NCBI RefSeq assembly: GCF_015097055.1 | Contig: NZ_AP023366.1 | Span: 2,622,001 to 2,686,000, forward strand | Reading direction: 5' to 3' | Length of the DNA stretch: 64,000 nt | DNA from: Effusibacillus dendaii | GTDB lineage: Bacteria > Bacillota > Bacilli > Tumebacillales > Effusibacillaceae | Shown: one piece after another, positions 1-7,026 of the stretch | How positions within the stretch are numbered: the stretch's first letter is position 1 | Layout of the letters: each line of letters starts with the position of its first letter | Translations under genes and position numbers: made by a program | The notes under the pieces: model-generated | What the model saw: the letters and a program-made list of their open reading frames with translations, nothing else | What the model was told of the DNA's origin: nothing | Database searches by the model: none

Positions 1-1
1 T

Positions 2-421
2 TATATGCGCGTGGCAGGCAGTCATGGTGCAGAGGAGTACAGTAAAGACAAAGGAAAGTCAAAACAGTTTTTTGCTGACATTATTAGTACGTACCAGAAT
101 ATTGAGCAGCGTATCGCTGATTTCAAGAATTTGCCGTCTGTACTGAAACCGGAATACGATTACAGCATTACTCCGGAAATGAAGCTGTATTACGGGGAAG
201 CCAACGTGTACCTCGGAAAGTATGAGGAAGCGAAGAAGGTTCTCGAACCTTTGTTGACTGCGGCACAGCAGCAGGATCAAAATCGTGCGAAAGTGATGTT
301 GGCAGCTATCCAGAAGAGACAAGGGCAGTCGGTTGACTTGAACCTGTTGGCGCCGACTCTGACGGATCCAAAGCTGAAACAATATTTCGAGGGACTCGCG
401 AAACTGGAACCGTTGCAATAA
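2..421 (+). CDS. C-terminal part of a TPR-like protein (partial)
   Basis: The frame is open to the left edge of the window, so the N-terminus lies outside; the ATG at 5 is probably internal. The visible part of about 139 residues is polar and mostly helical. A stretch around residues 60-85 (YYGEANVYLGKYEEAKKVL) has the spacing of a tetratricopeptide helix pair. No membrane segment or signal is seen in this part. A rho-independent terminator follows 16 bases after the stop, so it ends its transcript. The TPR reading is by pattern only; function is unknown. Confidence 0.6.
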   Translation, partial: YMRVAGSHGAEEYSKDKGKSKQFFADIISTYQNIEQRIADFKNLPSVLKPEYDYSITPEMKLYYGEANVYLGKYEEAKKVLEPLLTAAQQQDQNRAKVMLAAIQKRQGQSVDLNLLAPTLTDPKLKQYFEGLAKLEPLQ

Positions 422-436
422 AACTATACAAGACGA

Positions 437-475
437 AAGGGGCCTGTCCAAGGTGAATGGACAAGCCCCTTTTTC
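437..475 (+). terminator. Rho-independent terminator
   Basis: GGGGCCTGTCCA at 439-450 pairs with TGGACAAGCCCC at 458-469, with one internal mismatch, and is followed by a T run. It closes the transcript of the partial TPR-like gene. Confidence 0.85.
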
Positions 476-484
476 CATATAAAC

Positions 485-864
485 TCATGAACGATTTCGA
501 TAAATCTCCATATTCGCCAAGTCAATTATGAACCGTCCACTTAAGAGAATGTCTAATCCGATCAGTCCGTCAATGTCAGAATCCAAAAGCCCAAAATCCA
601 CATACATTTCATTAATCTCAAAACTTCCGAAACGAACCCCATCAACTTTCTTACGGAGAGAACGTTGTTTTCCACCGATTCCACGCATTACTACGATTTT
701 ATCATCCTTTTCAGGACCAATGTTCAGCTCTTCTACAGCATCTGCGGAAATGATCGATTTTGTGGCTCGGTGTCGATAACGACATTCTCCAGTGTTTTAA
801 ATTTTCCTTGGTGCATGAGGGTGATAGAAGTAAATAAGAGTCCATCAATGAACTCAATTACCAT
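485..864 (-). pseudogene. Retropepsin-like aspartyl protease, frameshifted in the catalytic motif
   Basis: Two overlapping minus-strand frames together give one clan AA (retropepsin-like) protein of about 126 residues, a usual size for bacterial members. From the ATG at 864 the first frame reads MVIEFIDGLLF...VVIDT and then shifts. The second frame resumes as ATKSIISADAVEELNIG and runs to the end, with the usual flap and a C-terminal GLIGLDILLSGRF. The expected active-site DTGA is broken at about 766-770: the coding strand reads GACACCGAGCC where one more G would give Asp-Thr-Gly-Ala. Either a real inactivating deletion or a base error. The start overlaps the upstream gene by 11 bases, so the two were translationally coupled. 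Confidence 0.75.
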
Positions 865-1108
865 TGGCGTGCCTCCTGATGGAAGGCTTTGTCCTAACTT
901 CCATTACAATCTGTTCTTTAGATGTGTGATACACAAATCGATCACCTTTAGCAATCATGAGTTCTCTCATGGCTTCTTTTGAATCCGGGATCGGTTTGAT
1001 TACGGAAACCTCTTCAACATATATCTTGTCATTTTTTTCGTATGATTTTAATTCTTCCACAAGTACCCATTGATCCGGATACAGTTTGCAAACTTCGGAC
1101 CACTGCAT
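854..1108 (-). CDS. Small hypothetical protein coupled to the retropepsin-like gene
   Basis: An 84-residue soluble protein starting MQWSEVCKLYPDQWVLVEEL. It ends inside the start of the retropepsin-like gene (11-base overlap), so both form one minus-strand operon. A putative ribosome binding site (GAAAGGGGAG) precedes the ATG at 1108. The order (small protein, then retropepsin-like protein) suggests a pair of unknown function. No catalytic motif, membrane segment or DNA-binding motif is recognised. Confidence 0.65.
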   Translation of the reverse strand: MQWSEVCKLYPDQWVLVEELKSYEKNDKIYVEEVSVIKPIPDSKEAMRELMIAKGDRFVYHTSKEQIVMEVRTKPSIRRHANGN

Positions 1109-1277
1109 ATCTGGACTCCCCTTTCAAGGTTCCTCATTCTAATTTTGAAACAAGAGCGCATGATATTCTATAGCAGGCAGTTAAAATACGTTATCGGAAA
1201 ATAGCCAAACAATAACGATAAGGGACCTTGTTAAATTTATTGATTTATGTGGAGTTTTTGAATCTCCGTCAGTGCTC

Positions 1278-1306
1278 TGTTTATTCTCATTATAAAATGC
1301 TATAAT
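1278..1306 (+). promoter_or_regulatory. Candidate promoter of the AbrB-like/RelE-like pair
   Basis: TATAAT at 1301-1306 is a consensus -10 box; the -35 about 17 bases upstream (TGTTTA) is poor. It lies about 70 bases before the antitoxin start. The weak -35 may suit an autoregulated toxin-antitoxin promoter, but that is inference. Confidence 0.4.
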
Positions 1307-1375
1307 TAACAAAGAAACAAGGAAACACAGAAATTATGAAGACAAAGAATACTTTTTTCCGGGAGGGAATATACT

Positions 1376-1765
1376 ATGGGTACCCAAATTGTAAAAAGAG
1401 AGGGAATCCATACAATGGACTTCGAAACAAAAAGAATTAGTGTGTCCGCTAAGAGACAGATCACTATACCGCAAAAGTTCTTTGAAAAATTGGGAATTGG
1501 TAGTGAAGTAGATTGTTTTATTCGCGGCGACGAGCTGGTAATTCGCCCAATCCGGACTAATGAGTTTGCTGAAGAAATTTTAAAGGATCTGGTGAATCAA
1601 GGATTTCAAGGACAAGAACTTGTCCAAGAGTTTATCAAGATGAGTTCTAAGGTTCGTCCCGCTGTTGTCCGGATGATTGAAGAAGCCGACCGTATTGCAC
1701 AAAAGACGTCAGGAACCGGAACTGAAAAGACGCGAGAGATCTTTGGTGATGTCATGGAGGATTGA
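1376..1765 (+). CDS. AbrB/MazE-type antitoxin
   Basis: 129 residues. Residues 18-58 (RISVSAKRQITIPQKFFEKL, then a short beta strand and ELVIRPI) form a swapped-hairpin AbrB/SpoVT DNA-binding fold; the remaining 70 residues are helical and would bind the toxin. The ATG at 1376 has GGGAGG eight bases upstream; a second start at 1415 also has a purine-rich site, so the N-terminus could be 13 residues shorter. It overlaps the next gene by four bases (TTGA), the usual coupling in type II toxin-antitoxin operons. Probable role: neutralises the downstream RelE/ParE-like toxin and represses its own promoter. Confidence 0.8.
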   Translation: MGTQIVKREGIHTMDFETKRISVSAKRQITIPQKFFEKLGIGSEVDCFIRGDELVIRPIRTNEFAEEILKDLVNQGFQGQELVQEFIKMSSKVRPAVVRMIEEADRIAQKTSGTGTEKTREIFGDVMED

Positions 1766-2061
1766 GTGTGTTACGAGTCGACTATTTGCCCCCAGCCGAA
1801 AAATACTTCAAAAAATTAAAAGACAAGCAGCTCAAAAAGAAATACTTCGAAGCCATCCGGGAGATCTGTTCGGATCCGACCGTAGGAGATGCCAAAACAG
1901 GTGAGTTGGCCGGGATCTATTCCTATGACATTTACCACCAAAAGACGAACTATGAACTGGCTTACCGATTGACGGAGAATGACGAGGGTGAAATTGTCGT
2001 GGTAATGATGGCCGGAACTCGGGAAAACTTTTACAAGGAACTTAAACGGTACATGAAGTGA
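1762..2061 (+). CDS. RelE/ParE-superfamily toxin
   Basis: 99 residues from a TTG start inside the antitoxin stop (a GTG two codons later is an alternative). The fold signature is visible: YLPPAEKYFKKLKDKQLKKK helices, a central loop, then beta strands (NYELAYRLTENDEGEIVVVM) and a C-terminal AGTRENFYKELKRY helix. Members of this superfamily cleave ribosome-bound mRNA or poison gyrase; which applies cannot be told from sequence. It ends 40 bases before the convergent MazF gene. Confidence 0.8.
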   Translation: MSVLRVDYLPPAEKYFKKLKDKQLKKKYFEAIREICSDPTVGDAKTGELAGIYSYDIYHQKTNYELAYRLTENDEGEIVVVMMAGTRENFYKELKRYMK

Positions 2062-2101
2062 ACCAGGTACTATCAAATTCGCGATAAGTTAAAGGTAGGG
2101 C

Positions 2102-2452
2102 CTATTTTAGGAGTGTACCTAATTTGAGGAGTGCATCGGTAATCGTTTCAGGAGGTACTTTACAAACAAATTGTGCTTGTCTTACTCTCCAATTCAAATT
2201 TTTAATTTGGTCAACAAGGATACCACCGGTGACTGGCAAGTCAGTGGGTAGGATCACTTCAAAAGGATAGCCTTTTATTTGATTCGTTATTGGGCAGACA
2301 ATGGCTAGTCCGACTTTTTGGTTATATCCTATGGGGGAAACCACCAAAGCCGGTCGCCTTCCAGCCTGTTCATGCCCGGCTTGGGGGTTAAACTGAAGCC
2401 AAATGATATCTCCCCGCTCTGGTATATACGCATGTGGTGTACTGCTTACCAT
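2102..2452 (-). CDS. mazF: MazF/PemK-family mRNA interferase toxin
   Basis: 116 residues. The PemK/MazF core is clear: RGDIIWLQFNPQAGHEQAGR at the N-terminus (beta strand 1 and the loop before the catalytic Arg), RPALVVSP, then VCPITNQIKGYPFEV and a C-terminal LDQIKNLNW-like strand. Such proteins are ribosome-independent endoribonucleases that cut short single-stranded motifs. The ATG overlaps the antitoxin stop by seven bases (ATGGTAA). It faces the plus-strand RelE-like toxin, so two toxin-antitoxin operons converge here. Confidence 0.9.
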   Translation of the reverse strand: MVSSTPHAYIPERGDIIWLQFNPQAGHEQAGRRPALVVSPIGYNQKVGLAIVCPITNQIKGYPFEVILPTDLPVTGGILVDQIKNLNWRVRQAQFVCKVPPETITDALLKLGTLLK

Positions 2453-2679
2453 ATCTCGTTACCTATCGGATCTGATGTATTTACTTCGTCATGCAAATTT
2501 TCAGGGGTAATTTGCGCCAAAAGTTCTTCTAACGTATAGGTTTGGCGACGAATAATGATCATGTCATCTTTGATTTGAATTTCTATGGGTGTCCCGTTCT
2601 CGATGTGAGCCTGTTCCGCCATCGATGCAGGGATGCGAATCCCTAAGCTATTACCCCATTTTGTTACATAGGTTTGCAT
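2446..2679 (-). CDS. mazE: MazE-family antitoxin
   Basis: 77 residues from the ATG at 2679, chosen because AGGTGAG sits directly upstream and the family N-terminus (QTYVTKWGNSLGIRIPASMA) begins there; an upstream in-frame extension lacks a binding site. Residues 1-45 are the AbrB-like DNA-binding hairpin with the typical KWGNSLGIRIP motif. The C-terminal part (TLEELLAQITPENLHDEVNT) is acidic and matches the toxin-binding tail of MazE. It precedes and overlaps mazF. Confidence 0.9.
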   Translation of the reverse strand: MQTYVTKWGNSLGIRIPASMAEQAHIENGTPIEIQIKDDMIIIRRQTYTLEELLAQITPENLHDEVNTSDPIGNEIW

Positions 2680-2733
2680 TCTACTCACCTCTTTGTTTAT
2701 ACATAGTATATACCAAAAGTTTTTTTTCGTCAC

Positions 2734-3354
2734 TCACGCCCGATAATCCTCATTCTTATAATCGGAAGGCGTTTTCCCGGAAGGAGAAAAACGACCGAAC
2801 AACCGATCCCAAATCTTCAGCAGAAACCGGACTACAGGCTGCAGACGCTCCTGTTGCCAAGAGACGAGCAGATTGGCGATAGCCGCTGTTCCAACACCGC
2901 CCAGCACATCGGTCGGGTAGTGGGCGCCAACGTAAATGCGAGACAGTCCGAGCAGCACGGCCAGCACAAGCAGCGGTTTTGCGAAACGGTTACGTAACCG
3001 CAACAGGGCGAACGCCAGGGCGAAGGCGCCAGCCGAGTGATCGCTGGGAAACGAGAAGTCCGCACTGTGGCTTACAAGCAGATTGACAGTATGATTGACG
3101 AAAGGCCGAGGACGAGAATAGATGCTTCCAATCAACTGGTTTATGGCAAGAGCCACTAAGGCAGCCAAAACGGCCAGTATCGCAGTCTTGCGGTTGTTGA
3201 TCAGGTTTCCCTTTCTGCTGAACCAGATCCATACCAGAAGCAAACCGAATAGTGTCGGCCCATACGTTGTAAAAAGGGCAACCAACCGATCCAACGCGTG
3301 GTTATGGCCAGCTATCCCATTTATCATTTGAAAAAGTTGAAAATCGAAGTTCAT
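2734..3354 (-). CDS. PAP2-family membrane phosphatase
   Basis: 206 residues from ATG 3354 (AGGTGA upstream); a GTG at 3363 overlapping the previous stop is the alternative. About six membrane helices. The three PAP2 signature blocks are complete: SRPRPF near residue 86, FPSDHSAG with the catalytic His near residue 109, and SRIYVGAHYPTD with the second catalytic His and Asp near 145. It resembles BcrC/YwoA-type undecaprenyl-pyrophosphate phosphatases, which recycle the lipid carrier; other lipid phosphates are possible. Last gene of an operon with the DedA-PAP2 fusion. Confidence 0.85.
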   Translation of the reverse strand: MNFDFQLFQMINGIAGHNHALDRLVALFTTYGPTLFGLLLVWIWFSRKGNLINNRKTAILAVLAALVALAINQLIGSIYSRPRPFVNHTVNLLVSHSADFSFPSDHSAGAFALAFALLRLRNRFAKPLLVLAVLLGLSRIYVGAHYPTDVLGGVGTAAIANLLVSWQQERLQPVVRFLLKIWDRLFGRFSPSGKTPSDYKNEDYRA

Positions 3355-3359
3355 TAGAT

Positions 3360-4670
3360 TCACCTGTTTCCCGTAAGGTTATTTGACCCAATTTGACGCA
3401 AACGACGAAAGATTTCCAGCAGTATCAAGTTAAAAAGCAACCAGGTACCGCCAAGCACCATTCCTGCTGCGATGTCACTAGGCAGTTGAATGTTCAGGAA
3501 GATGCGGCTGATGGCGGTCAACAGCAGGATCACGAGCAAGGCAAGGGATGCGATTGGACGAATCCATTTTGGCCGGGAGTGCCGCATCAGAAGGAATACG
3601 GCCGATCCATAAACGTAGAGTGCAACCATCGATTGTTCGGAAGGAATGCCCCATTCGGGTGGCGCAAGTCCGGAAGGGCTCCCGACCCGATGGAAAAATC
3701 GATGAAAGCTTTCTTCCAGAAGTTCGCCTGCCACAATCGTAAACAACAGAAAGCCGGTCTCCAGAACACGATCCGAACCTTTCACGACAATCCAGACCCA
3801 TGCAAGAGCGGTCACCCCTACCAGTGCGGGCACAGAGGCCAGCCGGGTGAAAAAGGTCATTGATTCAGTCCATTCAGGTCCGAATAAGGCGGATACCACG
3901 TATCGCACAATCGTGTCGAAGCGGATCAAATCCTTTTCCAGATACTCTGTCATAAAGCCGATCATAAGGCCTGACAGTACGATGAAAAGAAGACCCAGCC
4001 CCAGTAGGAGGGCTTCCAGTTTACCAAGTGACTGCAGGGCCTTAAGAGCTTTTTCAAGTATCTGGCCGATTTTGGCATAAATCTGTTGCTTATAGCTGCG
4101 GTAAAGAAGAAACAAAAGCAAAGCGACAACCAGTACAGCGCCGCCAATCACCAGGTAATGGGAAACGGCTCCTTCAAACTCCTGCCATTTTGGACCCAGC
4201 GTCCTTCCTAACAGGATAAATGTACTCGTCCAGATAAGGGCCCCGAGATAGGAATATAAAGCGAACGCAGGGTAGGGGATGCGGGTAATTCCGCTGAAAT
4301 AACCTGTAAAATGGCGGACGCCCGGAATAAAATAAGCGAACAGCAGCAGTTTATTCCCGTATCGTTCAAACCAGCGGGATGTCATATCCAATCTTTCGGG
4401 TGACAAATGTATTCGAGGACCGTATTTGCGGAAAAACGGATACCCCAATTTGGCGCCAAGCAGATAGGATAGTGTAATACCCACGGCCACTCCGCCGGTT
4501 GCTGACAGGATACTGCCATACAAATTCAATTGGCCGCTGAATACCAGAAATCCGCAGTAACTCATCAGGACTTCTCCCGGCAGCGGAAGAGCCAACAGTT
4601 CCAGCAGCAAAGATACAAAAAGCACAATATAGCCGTATTGATCGAGTATATGCCGTATCAGGTGGAACAT
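3360..4670 (-). CDS. DedA (VTT-domain)-PAP2 fusion membrane protein with degenerate PAP2 half
   Basis: 436 residues, strong GGAGGT site before the ATG. Residues 1-190 form a DedA/VTT domain: LLALPLPGEVLM near 25-36, a GxxxGxxxxYLLG re-entrant region and FIPGVRHFTGYFSG at 114-127; DedA proteins are lipid or C55-P scramblases/flippases. Residues 215-436 have the helix layout of PAP2, but the signature is damaged: PSEQ at 343-346 replaces PSGH, and SRIFLNIQLPSD at 388-399 has Gln where the nucleophilic His is expected. The phosphatase half is therefore probably inactive or altered. It is followed, with a four-base overlap, by an intact PAP2 gene that may supply the activity. Confidence 0.85.
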   Translation of the reverse strand: MFHLIRHILDQYGYIVLFVSLLLELLALPLPGEVLMSYCGFLVFSGQLNLYGSILSATGGVAVGITLSYLLGAKLGYPFFRKYGPRIHLSPERLDMTSRWFERYGNKLLLFAYFIPGVRHFTGYFSGITRIPYPAFALYSYLGALIWTSTFILLGRTLGPKWQEFEGAVSHYLVIGGAVLVVALLLFLLYRSYKQQIYAKIGQILEKALKALQSLGKLEALLLGLGLLFIVLSGLMIGFMTEYLEKDLIRFDTIVRYVVSALFGPEWTESMTFFTRLASVPALVGVTALAWVWIVVKGSDRVLETGFLLFTIVAGELLEESFHRFFHRVGSPSGLAPPEWGIPSEQSMVALYVYGSAVFLLMRHSRPKWIRPIASLALLVILLLTAISRIFLNIQLPSDIAAGMVLGGTWLLFNLILLEIFRRLRQIGSNNLTGNR

Positions 4671-4687
4671 AGGACCTCCTGCAGAAC

Positions 4688-5260
4688 CTATTTACGACAA
4701 TAATACACGAAAGCAGGCGGAAAATTAAAAGGCACAAAGCCGATTTTGACAGAACGAAACGTTTCGGACAATTGCTGTTTCATTTGAAGGGAATATTGAA
4801 ACGTAATAAACTGTCCGCCGGAACTTAGATTGGATTTGACTTGCTGCAGGATTTCAGCCCGTTTCTGTTGTGTAAAATTGGCAAACGGGAGTCCCGATAC
4901 TATGCAATCGACAGATTTCAAATGGAATTCGTCCAGCGCGTGGGACAGATTGACTGCTTCTTTAAAGTAATTTTCTGCGGGATACTGAAATTGAAGTCGT
5001 GCGCGCATATCGTCATCCCTTTCAAAAATAAGGGATATGCAGCTTGATCTTCTTCTTTCCGCAATACAACGGGTAAAAGCGCCCGTGCCCGCACCCAGTT
5101 CCGCAATCGAATAGATCTCGTCCCAGTTGATGGGGGCCAGAACGGCGTTGGCCAAAAACCGGGAACTGGGCACCAAGCTGCCCACCGTACGTGGGGAACG
5201 GACAAATTTGGAAAGAAACAGCAGTTTATCGAATGAATAGTCAAGGGCGGAGAGTTTCAT
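4688..5260 (-). CDS. PmtA/KsgA-like SAM-dependent methyltransferase
   Basis: 190 residues from ATG 5260, chosen for the AAAGGAGA site upstream. The N-terminus (FLSKFVRSPRTVGSLVPSSR) and AELGAGTGAFT (SAM-binding motif I, about residues 53-63), with DCIVSGLPFANF as motif IV, match bacterial phospholipid N-methyltransferases and their rRNA-dimethylase relatives. Substrate is not certain. Placed 17 bases before the DedA-PAP2 gene, it is probably the first gene of a membrane-lipid operon, which favours a lipid headgroup substrate. Confidence 0.75.
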   Translation of the reverse strand: MKLSALDYSFDKLLFLSKFVRSPRTVGSLVPSSRFLANAVLAPINWDEIYSIAELGAGTGAFTRCIAERRRSSCISLIFERDDDMRARLQFQYPAENYFKEAVNLSHALDEFHLKSVDCIVSGLPFANFTQQKRAEILQQVKSNLSSGGQFITFQYSLQMKQQLSETFRSVKIGFVPFNFPPAFVYYCRK

Positions 5261-5414
5261 TTTTACAGCGTCTCCTTTCCCGATCGTGCAAGGGAGCCCC
5301 TCCTGAGGATGGGGCTCTGCCACATTGGGGGTTAGGGATATTGTGTACAATTTCTATTATGCCCATTGTATCTGAAAAGACAGGGAAAGAAAAATGAGAA
5401 TTGGATGAGAAAGA

Positions 5415-5441
5415 TAGAAAGGCCTCCTTAGGAGGCCCATA
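5415..5441 (-). terminator. Rho-independent terminator of the secreted acidic protein gene
   Basis: GGCCTCC at 5421-5427 and GGAGGCC at 5431-5437 form a perfect seven-pair stem with a three-base loop. On the minus strand it is followed by a pyrimidine/T-rich stretch just after the stop of the gene at 5446. Confidence 0.75.
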
Positions 5442-5445
5442 GAAA

Positions 5446-5742
5446 TTACTGGTTGTTTGATGCATCGTCCGGCTGTTCGCCGTCCGACTGATTATCAGTA
5501 CTTTGCTGTTGTGTAATTGCAGTAGCCGGTTGAGCCTGGGTTTGTTCGGTCTGATCATTTACTTCTTGATCCTGGGCGTTATTGTCCGCTGTTGCCTGGT
5601 CGTCAGCCGTTTCTTGGTCTGCGTCTTGGGCTTGTACCGCATTTGTGCCAGTTGTTTGCGCGTGTGCAAGCGTAAGCGCTCCGGCAATCCCGCTCCCTAC
5701 CAGAGTGAGTGCGAATGCAGGTGCCATCCATGCTTTTTTCAT
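5446..5742 (-). CDS. Secreted, low-complexity Gln/Asp/Asn-rich protein
   Basis: 98 residues with a strong AGGAGG ribosome binding site. Residues 1-28 are a Sec signal peptide (MKKAWMAPAF..., hydrophobic core, cleavage after AHA). The mature part is almost entirely Q, D, N, T, A and E (for example DADQETADDQATADNNAQDQ) with no Cys or aromatic residue, so it is acidic and probably disordered. No family recognised. It has its own terminator and stands alone before the two-gene minus-strand block; function unknown. Confidence 0.7.
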   Translation of the reverse strand: MKKAWMAPAFALTLVGSGIAGALTLAHAQTTGTNAVQAQDADQETADDQATADNNAQDQEVNDQTEQTQAQPATAITQQQSTDNQSDGEQPDDASNNQ

Positions 5743-5862
5743 TTGTACTTCCTCCTTTTGTATTTTGCCTTACATTTTGTATTGTGCATGATTAACATGA
5801 AATGGAACGGAGAAGACCATGAGAAATTGATGAAAATACGGTTAAATATGGTCATAACAAGT

Positions 5863-5902
5863 AAAAGCCGATGATCCTCTAAAAAAGAAACATCGGCTTT
5901 GC
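5863..5902 (-). terminator. Terminator of the YheC/YheD gene
   Basis: AAAGCCGATG (5864-5873) pairs with CATCGGCTTT (5891-5900); the minus strand continues with TTTTAC. It overlaps the last bases of the YheC/YheD gene region. Confidence 0.75.
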
Positions 5903-6985
5903 TTACAAATAATCGGCAAAAGCGGTCACCAGTTGGCTGGACAGTCTTTGCATGGAAGGAGCCAACAACGAGCGTGCCGGTTTCGAGTTCAATTCGATCA
6001 TCCAGACCTTTCCCTCACGGTCAACACCCATATCAAATCCCAAGAGGCAAAGAGTGGGGTAGCGTATGGAAAGTACCTGCGCGATCTCGATCGCTGCCTT
6101 CTCCAACAAAGGGCCTACATGGCTCAGTTCAGGATGGCCTAGCATCAGTTCCTGAAAGGATGTTTTGCGCCCGCCTGCGATGAGGTTGGTAACGACCCCT
6201 CCGGCGGCGGCAATTTTGGGTATGATGCCGACAAGCTGCCATTTTCCCTGATCGTTCCGTTGTACCACTACGCGAAAATCGATTTGACCGCCGTCCACTT
6301 GAATCAGATTCAAGCCCTGTTGGACAATGTGGCGGATTTGTAAGCGGTGACTCAGCCAACTTTGTAATTCGGAACGATTCATCGTACGTTCAAAGTGACC
6401 CTGTTTGTCAGATAAACGGTCCGCTCTAAGATGATACAGTCCGGTGCCTGCATGGGAGATTCGAGTTACACCTTTGCCTCCGTAACCACCTGTTGGTTTG
6501 ACGTAGACCGAATGAAAACGATCCAACAGGGTAAAAACGTCTTGCGGCTTACGGGCGTACTTTGTTTCCGGTATATAGGACTTTACCGTTTCTTTGCCAA
6601 TCAAAAACTGGTTTACACGCAATTTGTTCGGGACGAAAGGGTTGAACAGTGGAATGCACAAACGCCGGCAGTTATTTCGGATGGTTCGAGTCATTCCTTT
6701 GTTCACCAAATGAACATACACATTGTCATAGACGACGTCAGGCAAACGAAGCTTCACTTGTTTCCAGGATTCAGCTTCGGTTCCAATCTGTAGCCCTACC
6801 CACCCGAAAATACGTCGGGTCTCCCAGTCGAAATCTTTCGGATGAACCAAAACGGTAAGCAGTTCCCGTTTCTCTCCTTCCAAAGCCATCATTCGGAATG
6901 CATAACCTGGGCGAAATTGGGAACGTTTTGAAGTTCGGCTCGGAACACTGGTCGTCACAATGGCAAAACATTTCTTATGTTTCAA
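5903..6985 (-). CDS. YheC/YheD-family ATP-grasp spore-coat-associated protein
   Basis: 360 residues from a TTG start with AAGGGA upstream. The C-terminal two thirds is an ATP-grasp fold: VYVKPTGGYGGKGVTRI (glycine-rich phosphate loop, near residue 160), QIDFRVVVQRNDQGKW and a metal-binding end block LLGFDMGVDREGKVWMIELN (about 315-334) followed by KPAR. The family is known from Bacillus as YheC/YheD, linked to endospore coats; the ligated substrate is unknown. Its presence supports a spore former. It is separated from the two-component genes upstream by about 40 bases and may share their transcript. Confidence 0.85.
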   Translation of the reverse strand: MKHKKCFAIVTTSVPSRTSKRSQFRPGYAFRMMALEGEKRELLTVLVHPKDFDWETRRIFGWVGLQIGTEAESWKQVKLRLPDVVYDNVYVHLVNKGMTRTIRNNCRRLCIPLFNPFVPNKLRVNQFLIGKETVKSYIPETKYARKPQDVFTLLDRFHSVYVKPTGGYGGKGVTRISHAGTGLYHLRADRLSDKQGHFERTMNRSELQSWLSHRLQIRHIVQQGLNLIQVDGGQIDFRVVVQRNDQGKWQLVGIIPKIAAAGGVVTNLIAGGRKTSFQELMLGHPELSHVGPLLEKAAIEIAQVLSIRYPTLCLLGFDMGVDREGKVWMIELNSKPARSLLAPSMQRLSSQLVTAFADYL

Positions 6986-7026
6986 GGACGTCCCTTCTTT
7001 TTGATATGGTCATGAACAGTTTATGA

